Program-made: the position numbers and the translations under genes
Assembly (NCBI GenBank): GCA_030581615.1
Contig: JAKTTT010000026.1
Location: 124,001 to 188,000 of the forward strand
Direction: 5' to 3'
DNA from: Alloascoidea africana
Taxonomy: Eukaryota; Ascomycota; Alloascoideomycetes; Alloascoideales; Alloascoideaceae
DNA length: 64,000 nt
The notes under the pieces: generated by a model
The model's database searches: none
The model's input: only the letters and a program-made list of their open reading frames with translations
Told to the model about the DNA's origin: nothing
Shown: positions 10,610-20,372 of the stretch, piece by piece
How the letters are laid out: the number at the start of each line of letters is the position of its first letter
Position numbering within the stretch: the stretch's first letter is position 1

Positions 10610-10864
10610 AAACAACAAAATTTAAAAAGATTAACGAAGAATTGTGAATGATTACAATACGCGGTTGAGAAATCGAGCTATGAAAGAAAAGAGATACTGG
10701 GGGTACTATAACCATCCGCAAAGCTGCTACTCGATGTAAATAGCACAGCTTTTGCCTTTCTTTTCTTGCTAGATATGCTGTTTATACTTAAGTTCTGTTT
10801 TTCGAATATTGTGTATCATAATAATATACAATGCATTAGTTGCTTTTTTGTAAAGTTGTTGGCC

Positions 10865-11772
10865 TTAGATCTTCTTCCTTGAATTGTTATTGATAATTTT
10901 TCTTTTCTTAAACTTTAAGCTCGTTTTCTGTACTGCTTGATCCTTATTGCCATTATTATTGCCCATCAGTTCTCTTTTCTGTGAGGGAACAAGGCTGGCG
11001 ATTGCATCCAAATCGTCATCTTCAACCATCAATGTCTTTTCTTGAATCTTCCAGGAGTCTAGTTCTATCTCTCCAGCGGTTTTATAATGAAGTCCAGATA
11101 ACCTTTCTTTTTCACTTTTTTCCCGTAACGTCCTGCTCAAAGCATCATCATTATTGGGCGAATTAGAAGCCGCTTCGCTTCTCGATTTCTCTTTTGCTGT
11201 ATCCTTCTCTGGAACATCTTTGGTTTCGGATCCATTGGCCTTGGTCTCTCTCTCTATTGGTAATGCTTGCCATTCCCCCAAGACCGCCTTTTCCGCATCA
11301 ACGGTTTTACGGGCCTCTGATATATTAACTCCTAGTTCCAGAAGTGCCCGCTGCTGAGCTTCAAGCTCTCTGCGACTTAATTTTCTATGGTCATCAGCAG
11401 CCCATTTCAAGTCTACACCACCAGTGGATAATTTTTGGACTTGCTTTTTGTCTTTAGCTGGCTCTTCTTGGGCTGATGGTTCATCGTCTTTCTTGCGTAG
11501 CTTTCCTGAGGCTACAAGCTCCTTATCGATATCATTTATTATCCTTTCGACCTTTTGTTTTTGTTTTTCTTCTTCTCTATTCCCCCGTCGCAGTCCTTTT
11601 AAATAGTTGTTGTAGTTGCGAATGTGTTTTCCTGTCGCTTCATGCTGCGATCTTCCAATTTTAGAGTCTACCACAAACTAGACAACATCAATGTTAGTTA
11701 ATAAGGCAAGTGTCATGACTATTAAGGTCTGTTACAAACAGTTTTGCAAAAATTACACCAGTAGTTTGGCAT
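10865..11772 (-). CDS. U1-type zinc-finger splicing factor, WBP4/FBP21-like
   Basis: Two exons, 11740..11772 (11 codons) and 10865..11677, give 281 residues. The intron has an unusual GTTTGT donor, an ACTAAC branch and a CTAG acceptor. Splicing completes a zinc finger: C6 and C9 lie in exon 1, H23 and H29 in exon 2 (YWCNFCKTF, then SQHEATGKH). This spacing is that of U1-like fingers in WBP4/FBP21 and related spliceosomal proteins. A basic helical stretch follows. The C-terminus has the FKKRK motif also found at the end of WBP4. No WW domains are visible, unlike animal WBP4. The likely role is in the spliceosome. It lies head-to-head with CWF19. Confidence 0.75.
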
Positions 11773-11865
11773 TTTGGTTTCTTCTGCTGGTAGATGCAAG
11801 GAAGAGTAAAAATGGATGGAGGTTGCGATGCGAAAAGTTGCCAAACTCTTTTCACCTCCATCAAT
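11773..11865. promoter_or_regulatory. Compact bidirectional promoter between two splicing-factor genes
   Basis: Only about 93 bp separate the WBP4-like start (minus, 11772) from the preferred CWF19 start (plus, 11866). If CWF19 began at the earlier in-frame ATG (11794), just 21 bp would remain. Both leaders must therefore be very short, or the transcripts must overlap. Confidence 0.55.
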
Positions 11866-13893
11866 ATGTCCCATCAAACAGAAAGCAGCGATGGCCCGTA
11901 TTCAGATTTTCGAGTGCATAAAGACAGAAAATCTGAGCATAGGAGCAATGGGGAAGTAGATAAAAGACACAAGAGTTCTCATTATTCGTCAAGAAGCAGG
12001 CACGACGAGGAACATAGAAGGCACCGACATCATAGAAGTCATCGAAATGATCGTAAGGACGAACCTTGCCAATCTTCAGATCAACGACGCTCTCGGAGTG
12101 ATCGAATGGAGAGAGAACACAAGCGAAGAAAGCAGAGCAGAAGCAGGAGCAGAGACAGAAACAGAAATAAGAGCCATGATAATGAGGAAAAGCGCAGGAG
12201 AACAGAAGACAAAACCTCCCAGAAAGAGAGCCCTCATGAAGAAAAGCATCCAGCCGCATCATCGCGTCCTGCTTGGATGCTCCATGACGATAATTTTAGC
12301 TTTGGTAGCTTTGCTGGTGCAAATGCCAAGCTCCTTTCTAGAAAAGAAATTGAAAAAGAAGAATTGCGGAAAAGAGCAGAGCCCCGATTTTTAAAGCTTC
12401 CGGAAACGAAGAACGAAACCAATGAAAAAGATCCATATGACACCAATTATACGTTTGGTGATAGTGGTTCTGATTGGAGAATGATGAAGCTCAAGCGTGT
12501 TTATGAAGTTGCGAAAGAAACTGGAAAATCTTTCGAAACAATAGCACTTGAAAGATATGGATCTTTAGTTGAGTTTGATATTGCTAGAGAAGAGGAAATT
12601 GAGCTTCAAAGACGAAAAAGATACGGCAAACGTTATGAAGGAAGCAAGAATAAACCTACTGGAGACTTGTACAAGAAACGAAAAATTATAGAGGATAAAG
12701 ACAAGCAGAAAATCGAGCCAATAGAGCCAGTGGAAGAACGACCATTACCCAAACCTATTGCTAAAAAATTAACCCAGTCCGAACTAAATGAAATGAGATC
12801 AAAGGTTTTGAAACTGAAATTGAAAGGAGATCCGAGTTGGAAAGCGTTACAGGAGAAGTACGATGCTGCAGTTAAAATCAACGAATCTTTGCCTGATGCC
12901 GATTCTGGAGAGACCGCTGCTCCATCGGCTTTGAATCTTAGACAAATAGAAAGCATGTCGGGAAAGAGGAAAGAAGACCTAACAGTTTCGGAAATGGTAG
13001 CTCAACAACGTCTACTAGGTGAACAATCTTCTAGAAGAAATGCTGACGTTATCGCAAAGGATCAAGCATTCAGCAATGACACGGACGAAATGTTTGATAA
13101 CTCGGAAAAACTGGCCAAAAGTGCTAGCAGATCCCATTTAGATTTGAAGAACATGGCCATTAAGAAAGCAAGGGAGATTGAGAAAGTTTTAGACAAATGC
13201 GTTTTATGCTCGGAGGCGGGCAGAACTCCATCAGCAACTGTTGTCTCTGTTGGCACCAGAGTGTTTCTGGCTTTGGCCCCAACTCCTGAGCTGGTGCCTT
13301 ACTCTTCCGTCATTGTACCAGTTGCCCACCATATGAACACGATAGATTGCGATGACGATGAATGGGATGAGATTCGAAATTATATGAAATGTCTTTCTAA
13401 AATGTACTATAAGCTTGGTAAGGGCGTTATTTTTTATGAGAACGCCGCCTTTCCTGGAAAGTATCGGCACGCGACAATTCACGCAATTCCAATACCGTTG
13501 AAACTCTCTGAGGAGATTGGTATAGTTTTCAAAGAGGCAATACTGTCCTCTGATGAAGAGTGGAGCCAGCACAAAAAGATAATTGACACGGCTGCAAAAG
13601 CCAACCAAGGATATGGAAAGCAGGCTTTCAAAATGCTGTTGGCTAAGGAAGCGCCGTATTTTCACGTTTGGACTACACTTAATGGAGGTTTGGGTCATAT
13701 TATTGAGAATGAAGCTTTATGGCCTCGGGGTGAACTATTTGCAAGAGAGGTTTTGGGCGGAATACTAGACTTGGAACCCCATGTTTTCAAAAAGCAGCCT
13801 AGGTATCACCGAGGAACAGATAATGAAAACTGTAGAGCGAAATTTGAAAAAGAATGGAAACAATGGGATTGGACGACTGTTCTGGAGAACTAG
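11866..13893 (+). CDS. CWF19: Cwf19-like splicing factor (CwfJ domain protein)
   Basis: 675 residues from the ATG at 11866. Earlier in-frame ATGs at 11794 and 11812 would almost touch the divergent gene. The N-terminal 150 residues are an Arg/Ser/His-rich RS-like region. The middle is charged and helical. From about residue 433 come the two CwfJ C-terminal domains, with CVLCSE, a HIT-like HATIHAIPI motif, and the terminal block YFHVWTTLNGG, WPRGELFAREVLGGIL and FEKEWKQWDWT. This is the Cwf19/CWF19L2 type, linked in fission yeast and human to the late or intron-lariat spliceosome and related to the Drn1 debranching cofactor. The RS-rich N-terminus favours the Cwf19L2/Cwf19 group over Drn1. Confidence 0.9.
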   Translation: MSHQTESSDGPYSDFRVHKDRKSEHRSNGEVDKRHKSSHYSSRSRHDEEHRRHRHHRSHRNDRKDEPCQSSDQRRSRSDRMEREHKRRKQSRSRSRDRNRNKSHDNEEKRRRTEDKTSQKESPHEEKHPAASSRPAWMLHDDNFSFGSFAGANAKLLSRKEIEKEELRKRAEPRFLKLPETKNETNEKDPYDTNYTFGDSGSDWRMMKLKRVYEVAKETGKSFETIALERYGSLVEFDIAREEEIELQRRKRYGKRYEGSKNKPTGDLYKKRKIIEDKDKQKIEPIEPVEERPLPKPIAKKLTQSELNEMRSKVLKLKLKGDPSWKALQEKYDAAVKINESLPDADSGETAAPSALNLRQIESMSGKRKEDLTVSEMVAQQRLLGEQSSRRNADVIAKDQAFSNDTDEMFDNSEKLAKSASRSHLDLKNMAIKKAREIEKVLDKCVLCSEAGRTPSATVVSVGTRVFLALAPTPELVPYSSVIVPVAHHMNTIDCDDDEWDEIRNYMKCLSKMYYKLGKGVIFYENAAFPGKYRHATIHAIPIPLKLSEEIGIVFKEAILSSDEEWSQHKKIIDTAAKANQGYGKQAFKMLLAKEAPYFHVWTTLNGGLGHIIENEALWPRGELFAREVLGGILDLEPHVFKKQPRYHRGTDNENCRAKFEKEWKQWDWTTVLEN

Positions 13894-14351
13894 TCTATCT
13901 ACTTTGTGGTTCTTTAGGTTGTCGCACTTTTGAGGTTTAAGATGAAGTGAGATTTATAACTAGAATAGAATATCTGGATGAAAACACAGGGATTGCGTGT
14001 ATGTCAATCAGTATCCACGACCATGACAAGTAAAGCCAAGTTGAATAAATGTAGTTCTCCCTTCCAATGCCATTCTTCATTTCTCAAAAGCCCTTTTCTC
14101 GCTGCTTTTCCCAGGGGCTGGTAGCAAAACTGGGTTGACTGTGACCAATTTTGCCCGTTTTTTTGTAATATGTGCTGGTGTTTACGCGCACCGGTCTCAC
14201 CATTACACCATCGCATAAAAATTCAAAAAGAAAAAATGTTTCTCTGTGGCAATGAACGACTCTAATCTATAGGAAGGATAGTAACAATAAAAAGTTTTGC
14301 TGCTGCAAGTGGTTACTATTTGAAACTAGGATTGGTTGACGCTTGTTGAAC
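13894..14351. other. Intergenic with possible ribosome-biogenesis promoter motifs
   Basis: About 140 bp upstream of UTP22, a GCGATGG core on the minus strand (near 14207-14213) lies next to an AAAAATT run. These resemble, imperfectly, the PAC and RRPE elements of yeast ribosome-biogenesis promoters. A T tract at 14158-14164 and a GGTGTAATGGT segment superficially recall an SRP RNA or tRNA, but no supporting structure was found. Confidence 0.3.
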
Positions 14352-17300
14352 ATGGGAAAAAGAAAGAGGGCAAACTCTGAGCTCCAGAGCAGGGCCATGG
14401 CTGTTGACTCGTTGGGAAGTGATGTTAACGATAGCTTGTCCAAGAAAGCAGTCAAGATTTCAAAACCAGAACGCGATACTGCAACCGAAGAGAAGCTGTC
14501 CGATGACGAAAAGATGCAATCTGAGTCGGAAGGTCTTAGTGAAGAAAGTGACAGCGAGCAAAGCGAGCATAGCGACAACGAGTCGTCAGAAGAAGATGCA
14601 TCTGTTCGACAACCGATCTCTAAAGCTTCTAAGAAAGTCCTATCGTCTCAAGAAATTCAGCTAGCAAGGGAAACTGTCGAGTTATTCAAGTCGAATATCT
14701 TCAAATTGCAAATTGATGAACTTTTGCAAGAGATTGCAATTAAGGAAACCCACATTGAAGTTGTTAAGAGATCTCTTCGGCGAATTCATGACATCATCCA
14801 AGCAATCCCAGAACGAAAACAAGTTGGTTTGGAAGAGGCAGAAAAGCAGTTCTCGAAAAAAATTAGCATTCCCTTCTGCGATCCGAAACCATCTCATGGC
14901 GTTCGATACACTTTTGGTTTCGTTCCGCCAGAGGAAGTGAATCTAGTGGGCAGCTTTGGATTGAAGACAACAACGCGTCAGCCCGATGGAATGGTGGCCG
15001 ATATCGTTGTGACTATACCAAACCAATTATTCGTGGCAAAAGATTACCTTAATTTTAGAGCATTTCACAAAAGATCTTACTATCTGGCTTGCCTAGCTGA
15101 AGGCATCAAGAAGGGTTTGAAAAAAGATGACTTTGAACTAGATATGCAGTACGAATGTATTCATGGTGACATGCTAAGACCTGTGCTGAGATTGTCCCCA
15201 CCAAAGGATAAGAAAAGCGATCTTTCAAAAACCAAGTTTTCTATTCGAGTAATCGCTGCTCTACCATTCCAAGTGTTTGACTCCAAAAAACTGTTTCCTG
15301 ATAAAAATTGTATTAGATTGCGCCAGGACAATACAGAAGATGAAGCAAACGATTCCAAGATTATTCCAACGCCTATTTATAATTCTTCTTTGCTCACGGA
15401 TACAAGCTACAACCATTACTTTACCTACCTCTATATGGCCCACAAATCTTGTGCAGCATTTAGAGAAGCATGCAAGCTTGGGAGATTGTGGCTTCTACAG
15501 AGAGGATTTGATTCAAGCGTAAACAATGGAGGATTTGGACACTTTGAATGGGCGGTTCTAATGGCGTCTTTATTACACGGTGGTGGGGCACAGGGAAGCA
15601 AAATATTGCTGAATGGATTCAGCAGTTATCAGCTTTTCAAAGGAATGATCCAATATCTCACACAACAAGACCTACGTGAAAACTATTTGGAATTTTCTAG
15701 TCAGGCAGGAAACCAGCACTCCAGATTAACAAGCACTGCTTCTAAAACCCCGATTTTGTTTGACAAGTTTACAAGAATCAACATCCTGTGGAAGATGAGA
15801 ACTTCTAGTTACGATATGTTAAGACATGAAGCAAAACTCACCTTGGCACTCTTGAACGATGGAGTTCGAGATCGGTTTGAAAACATTTTCCTCCGAAAGG
15901 TTGCAATTCCTCAACTTCAGTATGACATTAATATTTCTTTGCCAGCCGTTCCAGCTGATGACTCGAAGTTTACAGCGGCGGAAAGAGTCTTGTACATTAC
16001 CTTTGACAATTACATCATTGCCAAAATCTATCAAATGCTTAAGAAGGGGTTGACGTTAAGAGCAAAACAAATCGTTATCAAGCCAAGAAACCAAACGTCA
16101 TTTTTCAGTCTTGACAAATCGAAACCATCTACGTTGACCAACCTTTCGGCCCAATTAGATATTGGAATTATTCTCGATCCACGAGAGTGTGAAAAGCTTG
16201 TCACTCATGGCCCGGCTCCAGATGCGGGCCTTCCTCTGGTGAAATTTCAAAAGCTATGGGCAGGCAAGGAGGAATTACGAAAGTTCCGAAATGAGGGTAT
16301 TATTTATTCAGTTATTTGGAAACCTAATCCTTTAAAGTCGGTATCCCTTCAAATTGTGGAGTATCTATTGGACAAGCACGTCAGAGCCGGAATAAGCGAG
16401 AAGGCAAAATGTTACCATTCCCAGTTTAAGCTGCTTCCTTTACCAAACGTTTCAGAGAAAGATAAAGAAACAGTTATTGGGGTTCGATTGTTCCAAGAAA
16501 AACGAACGTCATTCGAACGTCTGGTACACATTATCGAGGGTCTCCCAGATCTGCCTTTAAGGATACATTCTATTCTTGCTGGCTCTTCACCATCTCTTCG
16601 GTATACCTCTCCAATCTTACCTGAGCCTTTCAACGTACGTGATCCTGATTTCTTTTCAGATGCTGTTTTACATTTTGAATCGTCTTCAAAGTGGCCAGAT
16701 AACCTAGTGGCACTGGAAAAGACCAAGACTGCGTTCCTGTTAAAGATCAATAATCTTTTGAAAGAACATGTCCCGGAATATATAACCACCGTTGGAATGG
16801 ACACATCTATTCCTAACATGGACTCTGTTTCTTTTTTGCAGGTTTTGACTCCAGAAGGTTATGGCTTCAGATTCAAGATCTACAACGAAAAAGATGGCTA
16901 TCTGTATAACCAGGTTGTTCAGAATGCAAAGAAAATGTCAGAGCAGAAAAAGGAACTTGCTATGCAGTCACATCTAGCATTTGAGCGGAACTATGCAGGT
17001 TCTATCAACCATACAAGAGTAATCCAAACCCTTGGCATATCGCATCCCTTTTTCCATCCTACTGTCCGGCTTTTCAAACTTTGGCTGGATACACATTTTC
17101 TGTTGACACATTTTACACATGAAGCGATTGAGCTAATTGTTTTGCGTGCTTTTGTGGATCCTGCACCATGGTCGGAGCCTTCTTCTGTCGCTTCTGGCTT
17201 CTTGCGAAGTCTCTATTTCCTAGCTCATTGGAATTGGAAAGAGGAGCCTTTGATTTTAGATACAAGCAAGCCTGGCACAGAAGACAAACTTGATAAAGAG

Positions 17301-18029
17301 ATTATGGCCTACCAGAATGGTGGAATCAATCAATCCGATTCAAAACTGAGCCTTGGTGCGTATCAAGGTGCAGTTGAAAGATTTGAAAAGTTGAGGAAAG
17401 AGGACCCTATGTGTCACAAGCATTCCTGGTATATATATACCAAAGAAGATCCTACTGGAATTTTGTGGAGCAGTGGAGATCGGTCAAATGCTGTTATTGC
17501 GGCTAGATTAACAGCGTTATCTCGAGCTGTGACTCAACTGGCTTTGTCATCTTCTGCTCCTGCGGATTTGAACGAAAAACGGATCCGCCAGCTTTTCAAA
17601 CCTGTTATATCAGATTACGACTTTATGATAACTCCTCCAGAGACTTTGTTTAAACGAAAAGTGGAAAATGAGTATCGAAATTTAGCTGTACGACAATTTC
17701 CAAAGGATGTTATAGCCGAATCTTTTAACTTCAGCGAGGTGCTTTACGAGGATCTTAAAGATAAATACGAGGACACGATGTTGCTTTCTTATAGGCGGTA
17801 TCCTTCTGTGATAGCTAAAATCAGAGGAGAAAAAGATGGGCATGAAGATGTAATATGTGGACTGTGGCTCCCACAGGTTCGTGAGCCACGACCTTTCAAG
17901 GTTAATCTCGGATACTCAACAATGCCTATTGTGAATAATAAGGACAAACCGCAAGTTTCATTGAACAGGGATGCAATCATCAATGAAATATCTAGAAAAG
18001 GGAATGTTCACTTTGAAGCGTTTCATTGA
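14352..18029 (+). CDS. UTP22: Small-subunit processome protein Utp22 (Nrap/NOL6 family)
   Basis: 1225 residues, intronless, matching the size of yeast Utp22. The N-terminus is Ser/Glu-acidic (SDSEQSEHSDNESSEED). The rest carries Nrap-family blocks with a nucleotidyltransferase-like fold, including GVRYTFGFVPPEEVNLVGSF, NNGGFGHFEWAVLMASLLHG, HPFFHPTVRLFKLWLDTH and DPTGILWSSGD. Utp22 belongs with Rrp7 to the UTP-C/CURI module and takes part in 18S rRNA maturation in the nucleolus. CURI links ribosome synthesis to ribosomal-protein gene expression through Ifh1. A ribosomal protein gene (RPS24) lies just downstream in convergent orientation. Confidence 0.95.
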   Translation: MGKRKRANSELQSRAMAVDSLGSDVNDSLSKKAVKISKPERDTATEEKLSDDEKMQSESEGLSEESDSEQSEHSDNESSEEDASVRQPISKASKKVLSSQEIQLARETVELFKSNIFKLQIDELLQEIAIKETHIEVVKRSLRRIHDIIQAIPERKQVGLEEAEKQFSKKISIPFCDPKPSHGVRYTFGFVPPEEVNLVGSFGLKTTTRQPDGMVADIVVTIPNQLFVAKDYLNFRAFHKRSYYLACLAEGIKKGLKKDDFELDMQYECIHGDMLRPVLRLSPPKDKKSDLSKTKFSIRVIAALPFQVFDSKKLFPDKNCIRLRQDNTEDEANDSKIIPTPIYNSSLLTDTSYNHYFTYLYMAHKSCAAFREACKLGRLWLLQRGFDSSVNNGGFGHFEWAVLMASLLHGGGAQGSKILLNGFSSYQLFKGMIQYLTQQDLRENYLEFSSQAGNQHSRLTSTASKTPILFDKFTRINILWKMRTSSYDMLRHEAKLTLALLNDGVRDRFENIFLRKVAIPQLQYDINISLPAVPADDSKFTAAERVLYITFDNYIIAKIYQMLKKGLTLRAKQIVIKPRNQTSFFSLDKSKPSTLTNLSAQLDIGIILDPRECEKLVTHGPAPDAGLPLVKFQKLWAGKEELRKFRNEGIIYSVIWKPNPLKSVSLQIVEYLLDKHVRAGISEKAKCYHSQFKLLPLPNVSEKDKETVIGVRLFQEKRTSFERLVHIIEGLPDLPLRIHSILAGSSPSLRYTSPILPEPFNVRDPDFFSDAVLHFESSSKWPDNLVALEKTKTAFLLKINNLLKEHVPEYITTVGMDTSIPNMDSVSFLQVLTPEGYGFRFKIYNEKDGYLYNQVVQNAKKMSEQKKELAMQSHLAFERNYAGSINHTRVIQTLGISHPFFHPTVRLFKLWLDTHFLLTHFTHEAIELIVLRAFVDPAPWSEPSSVASGFLRSLYFLAHWNWKEEPLILDTSKPGTEDKLDKEIMAYQNGGINQSDSKLSLGAYQGAVERFEKLRKEDPMCHKHSWYIYTKEDPTGILWSSGDRSNAVIAARLTALSRAVTQLALSSSAPADLNEKRIRQLFKPVISDYDFMITPPETLFKRKVENEYRNLAVRQFPKDVIAESFNFSEVLYEDLKDKYEDTMLLSYRRYPSVIAKIRGEKDGHEDVICGLWLPQVREPRPFKVNLGYSTMPIVNNKDKPQVSLNRDAIINEISRKGNVHFEAFH

Positions 18030-18406
18030 CAATTGTTTTTAAAATAAATAGTTCAAATTTTTTTTGTTGAATTGATTATTGAGAAAGCTCTCAACGAGCA
18101 TCATGTATTTTTTTCGCAGCGATCAAAGTCAAGGCAATAGCAAACATTATAGTAGTCTATATATGTATGTAGTGATTGATTGCCAAAATCAGCAACTGAA
18201 AATGGTTTTGAAAAGCTTCATGGATTAAGCTAACAATACGCTTGTGCTACACATGTCAAACAATTTTCATTTTGTAGTAGGTTCTCAAATTATCATTTAT
18301 TATTTGCACAGATACTATTTGAGTTAGAAACAAATAATAAACTAGTACCTCGTCAATAAACAATACAAAAAGTTTTCTAACAAGAAGTAATGTTATCACG
18401 TCATGC
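18030..18406. other. Convergent intergenic region
   Basis: This lies between the 3' ends of UTP22 and RPS24. It is AT-rich with T runs and an AATAAATA-like signal just after the UTP22 stop. No gene was seen. Confidence 0.4.
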
Positions 18407-19148
18407 TTAATCTCCTCTGGTTCTCTTGGCCTGTCTTCTTCCGGTACCTCTGACCTTCTTGTCACGGTTCTTTCTTTGTTTCCTCTGTTGTCTAGATGGT
18501 TTTTCAATCTTGGAGGCCAAACCGTATCTGACAAGTCTGTAGTGGGGCTCAAACTTCTTGAGGGCTTCAGGAGACGAGTAGATCAGAGCGAAACCAGTTG
18601 ATTTGCCACCACCGAATTGGGTTCGGAAACCAAATACTGAAACAGAGTCCTTCTCGGCTTTGTAAACCTTGGCCAAGTTCTCACGGAGCTCGTCCTTGGC
18701 GACGTTAGCCCTGTTGGGGTGGATGACATCAATGACCATCTGGCGGCGGCCAAGAAGAGGGTTGCTGATAACCTTTCTGGTTCTAATGGTAACGGCGTCG
18801 CTCTATGGGGAGAAGAAAAAGTTAGAAAATATTCACTCATTCATACTATTTACTTTCAATGTTCAATGTGGGAAATGTTAACGGGGAGCAGAGTCTGATT
18901 CCATAGTTGTTTGATACTGGTCTCATTGAAAAATTATTGCAATAGAATCGAATGGTTGAAAGACTTTTCCATCGTTTGTTTGTACAATTTTGTTCTTGTC
19001 ATGTTCTTAACATATTTGGATTCTGATACCTCAGACACTTGTCGTTTTTCTTTGAATCATCGCATTTTTCTAATCAAGCAGGACATATTCCCTCCCCTTC
19101 CGCAAAGAACAAGACATGGAATCGATATCAGCATCTAAAACATACCAT
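18407..19148 (-). CDS. RPS24: Small ribosomal subunit protein eS24
   Basis: Exon 1 is only the start codon (19146..19148), followed at once by a GTATGT donor. Exon 2 (18407..18802) begins [20 protein letters not shown]. The 343-nt intron ends with a TTTCTAAC branch and CCATAG. The product is 132 residues and covers the whole eS24 family ([32 protein letters not shown], basic Lys/Arg tail). An intron directly after the ATG is also the arrangement of S. cerevisiae RPS24 genes, so the position looks ancient. eS24 sits in the 40S body and is needed for pre-rRNA processing. Confidence 0.96.
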
Positions 19149-20372
19149 TTTTAATGATCTATGTGGTCGAGTTTAATGTACCGTGGTTTTGGTGAGTCTT
19201 CAAACTTCTCGTGAACTCCATGAACTTATTCGCTGTTCTGATAATTACTCATTGTCCATGACTGTTGTGACAGCAACATGCCGTTTGGGGATTTCAATCA
19301 GGGCTTTGCACGTGATATGTATCAGGGCACATAAATGCGGGTAATGTTTTCCATGCTTTTTAAACCTTGAAAATGACGACAGGGCATTGTTGAACCAACT
19401 TAAGCTGTTGAGGAGAATAAAACGTGGGAATCCACAGTATATCAGAGCGAGAACGGTTTGTTCTATTCATTTCAATAGACAGATTTGGGCTATCAATTGG
19501 TCATTGTTGGAAGCGAGTACGATGGATCAGAGTAAGATTAAGATTAAGGTGCCTGTCATCGCATTCTGCATGATTTCACGAATCTGGGGACTACTTTCCA
19601 TCTCAAGTCTGCTTTTGTTGGTTCTGATCCAAGACAGAAAAAGAAGACGTTTCCATCTTTTCTTTTTTGCAAATCACACTTTTCAATCGATCCACTCTCG
19701 ATTCGATACGCTAGCGAGCACTTGAAATAATTTAAACGGTTTTGGTCTAGATTTACAGCTATTTTGAAAAACCAAATCACTCCTCCATGTCCATAGATGA
19801 AATACTGGGCGCATGCTTGTGATAATGACAAATTCCTGCTTCTTTCCTCATTCTAATAACCTGTGCTCTGAGACGGACTTACCTACCGAAAGGGCTCTGC
19901 TCTGATCTCGAGAGAACGTCCCCCTGATCCAGGAAAGTAGAAAGATCGGAGTTAGCACCCAAAAGATTATCATAGAGTATAGCCTGTTTTTCTCCTGTCT
20001 TGTTCTGAAAAGTACTCCATTATTCTGATAAAAGCTATCGGTTCAGATATAGCTCCAATTAAAATAAGAGATCCCTTCCGACCCACCCACTCCTGGACCA
20101 GCAAGACTTTGTGGCCAATAGCAAATTCCTGGGGTTTTTTTATAGGTAGACAGTCAGAATTAAAAATTTCTGTGTGTGGTGTAAAACAATGAACAAATTG
20201 GAAAGCACACTCCAACCTTCTTGATCATCCTTTTTCTTCAGAAAGGCGGTTTTGGCAGCCTCTCGATTTTCCTTTCCTTTCCCTTTCCCTTTCCCGCCCT
20301 TCCCTCCTCTCCCTCTCCAACCATTATCACCCAGACCCAGTCGATTACCTGTTCAACACTCCCCACAGGATC
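19149..20372. other. Divergent intergenic region with CCTTTC repeats
   Basis: About 1.2 kb between RPS24 (minus) and the first DDI1-like gene (plus). No gene was recognised. A CCTTTC hexamer repeat at about 20268-20295 lies in the presumed leader of the DDI1-like gene. Confidence 0.45.

Noticed and set aside
11794-11865. Upstream in-frame ATGs as the CWF19 start
   Set aside because: They would leave only about 21 bp to the divergent WBP4-like start, and the added residues are not family-like.
14100-14216. tRNA- or SRP-RNA-like segment (GCGATGGTGTAATGGT on the minus strand)
   Set aside because: No T-loop B box at the right distance, no cloverleaf pairing and no SRP helix 8 motif could be found. 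A promoter motif explanation is simpler.
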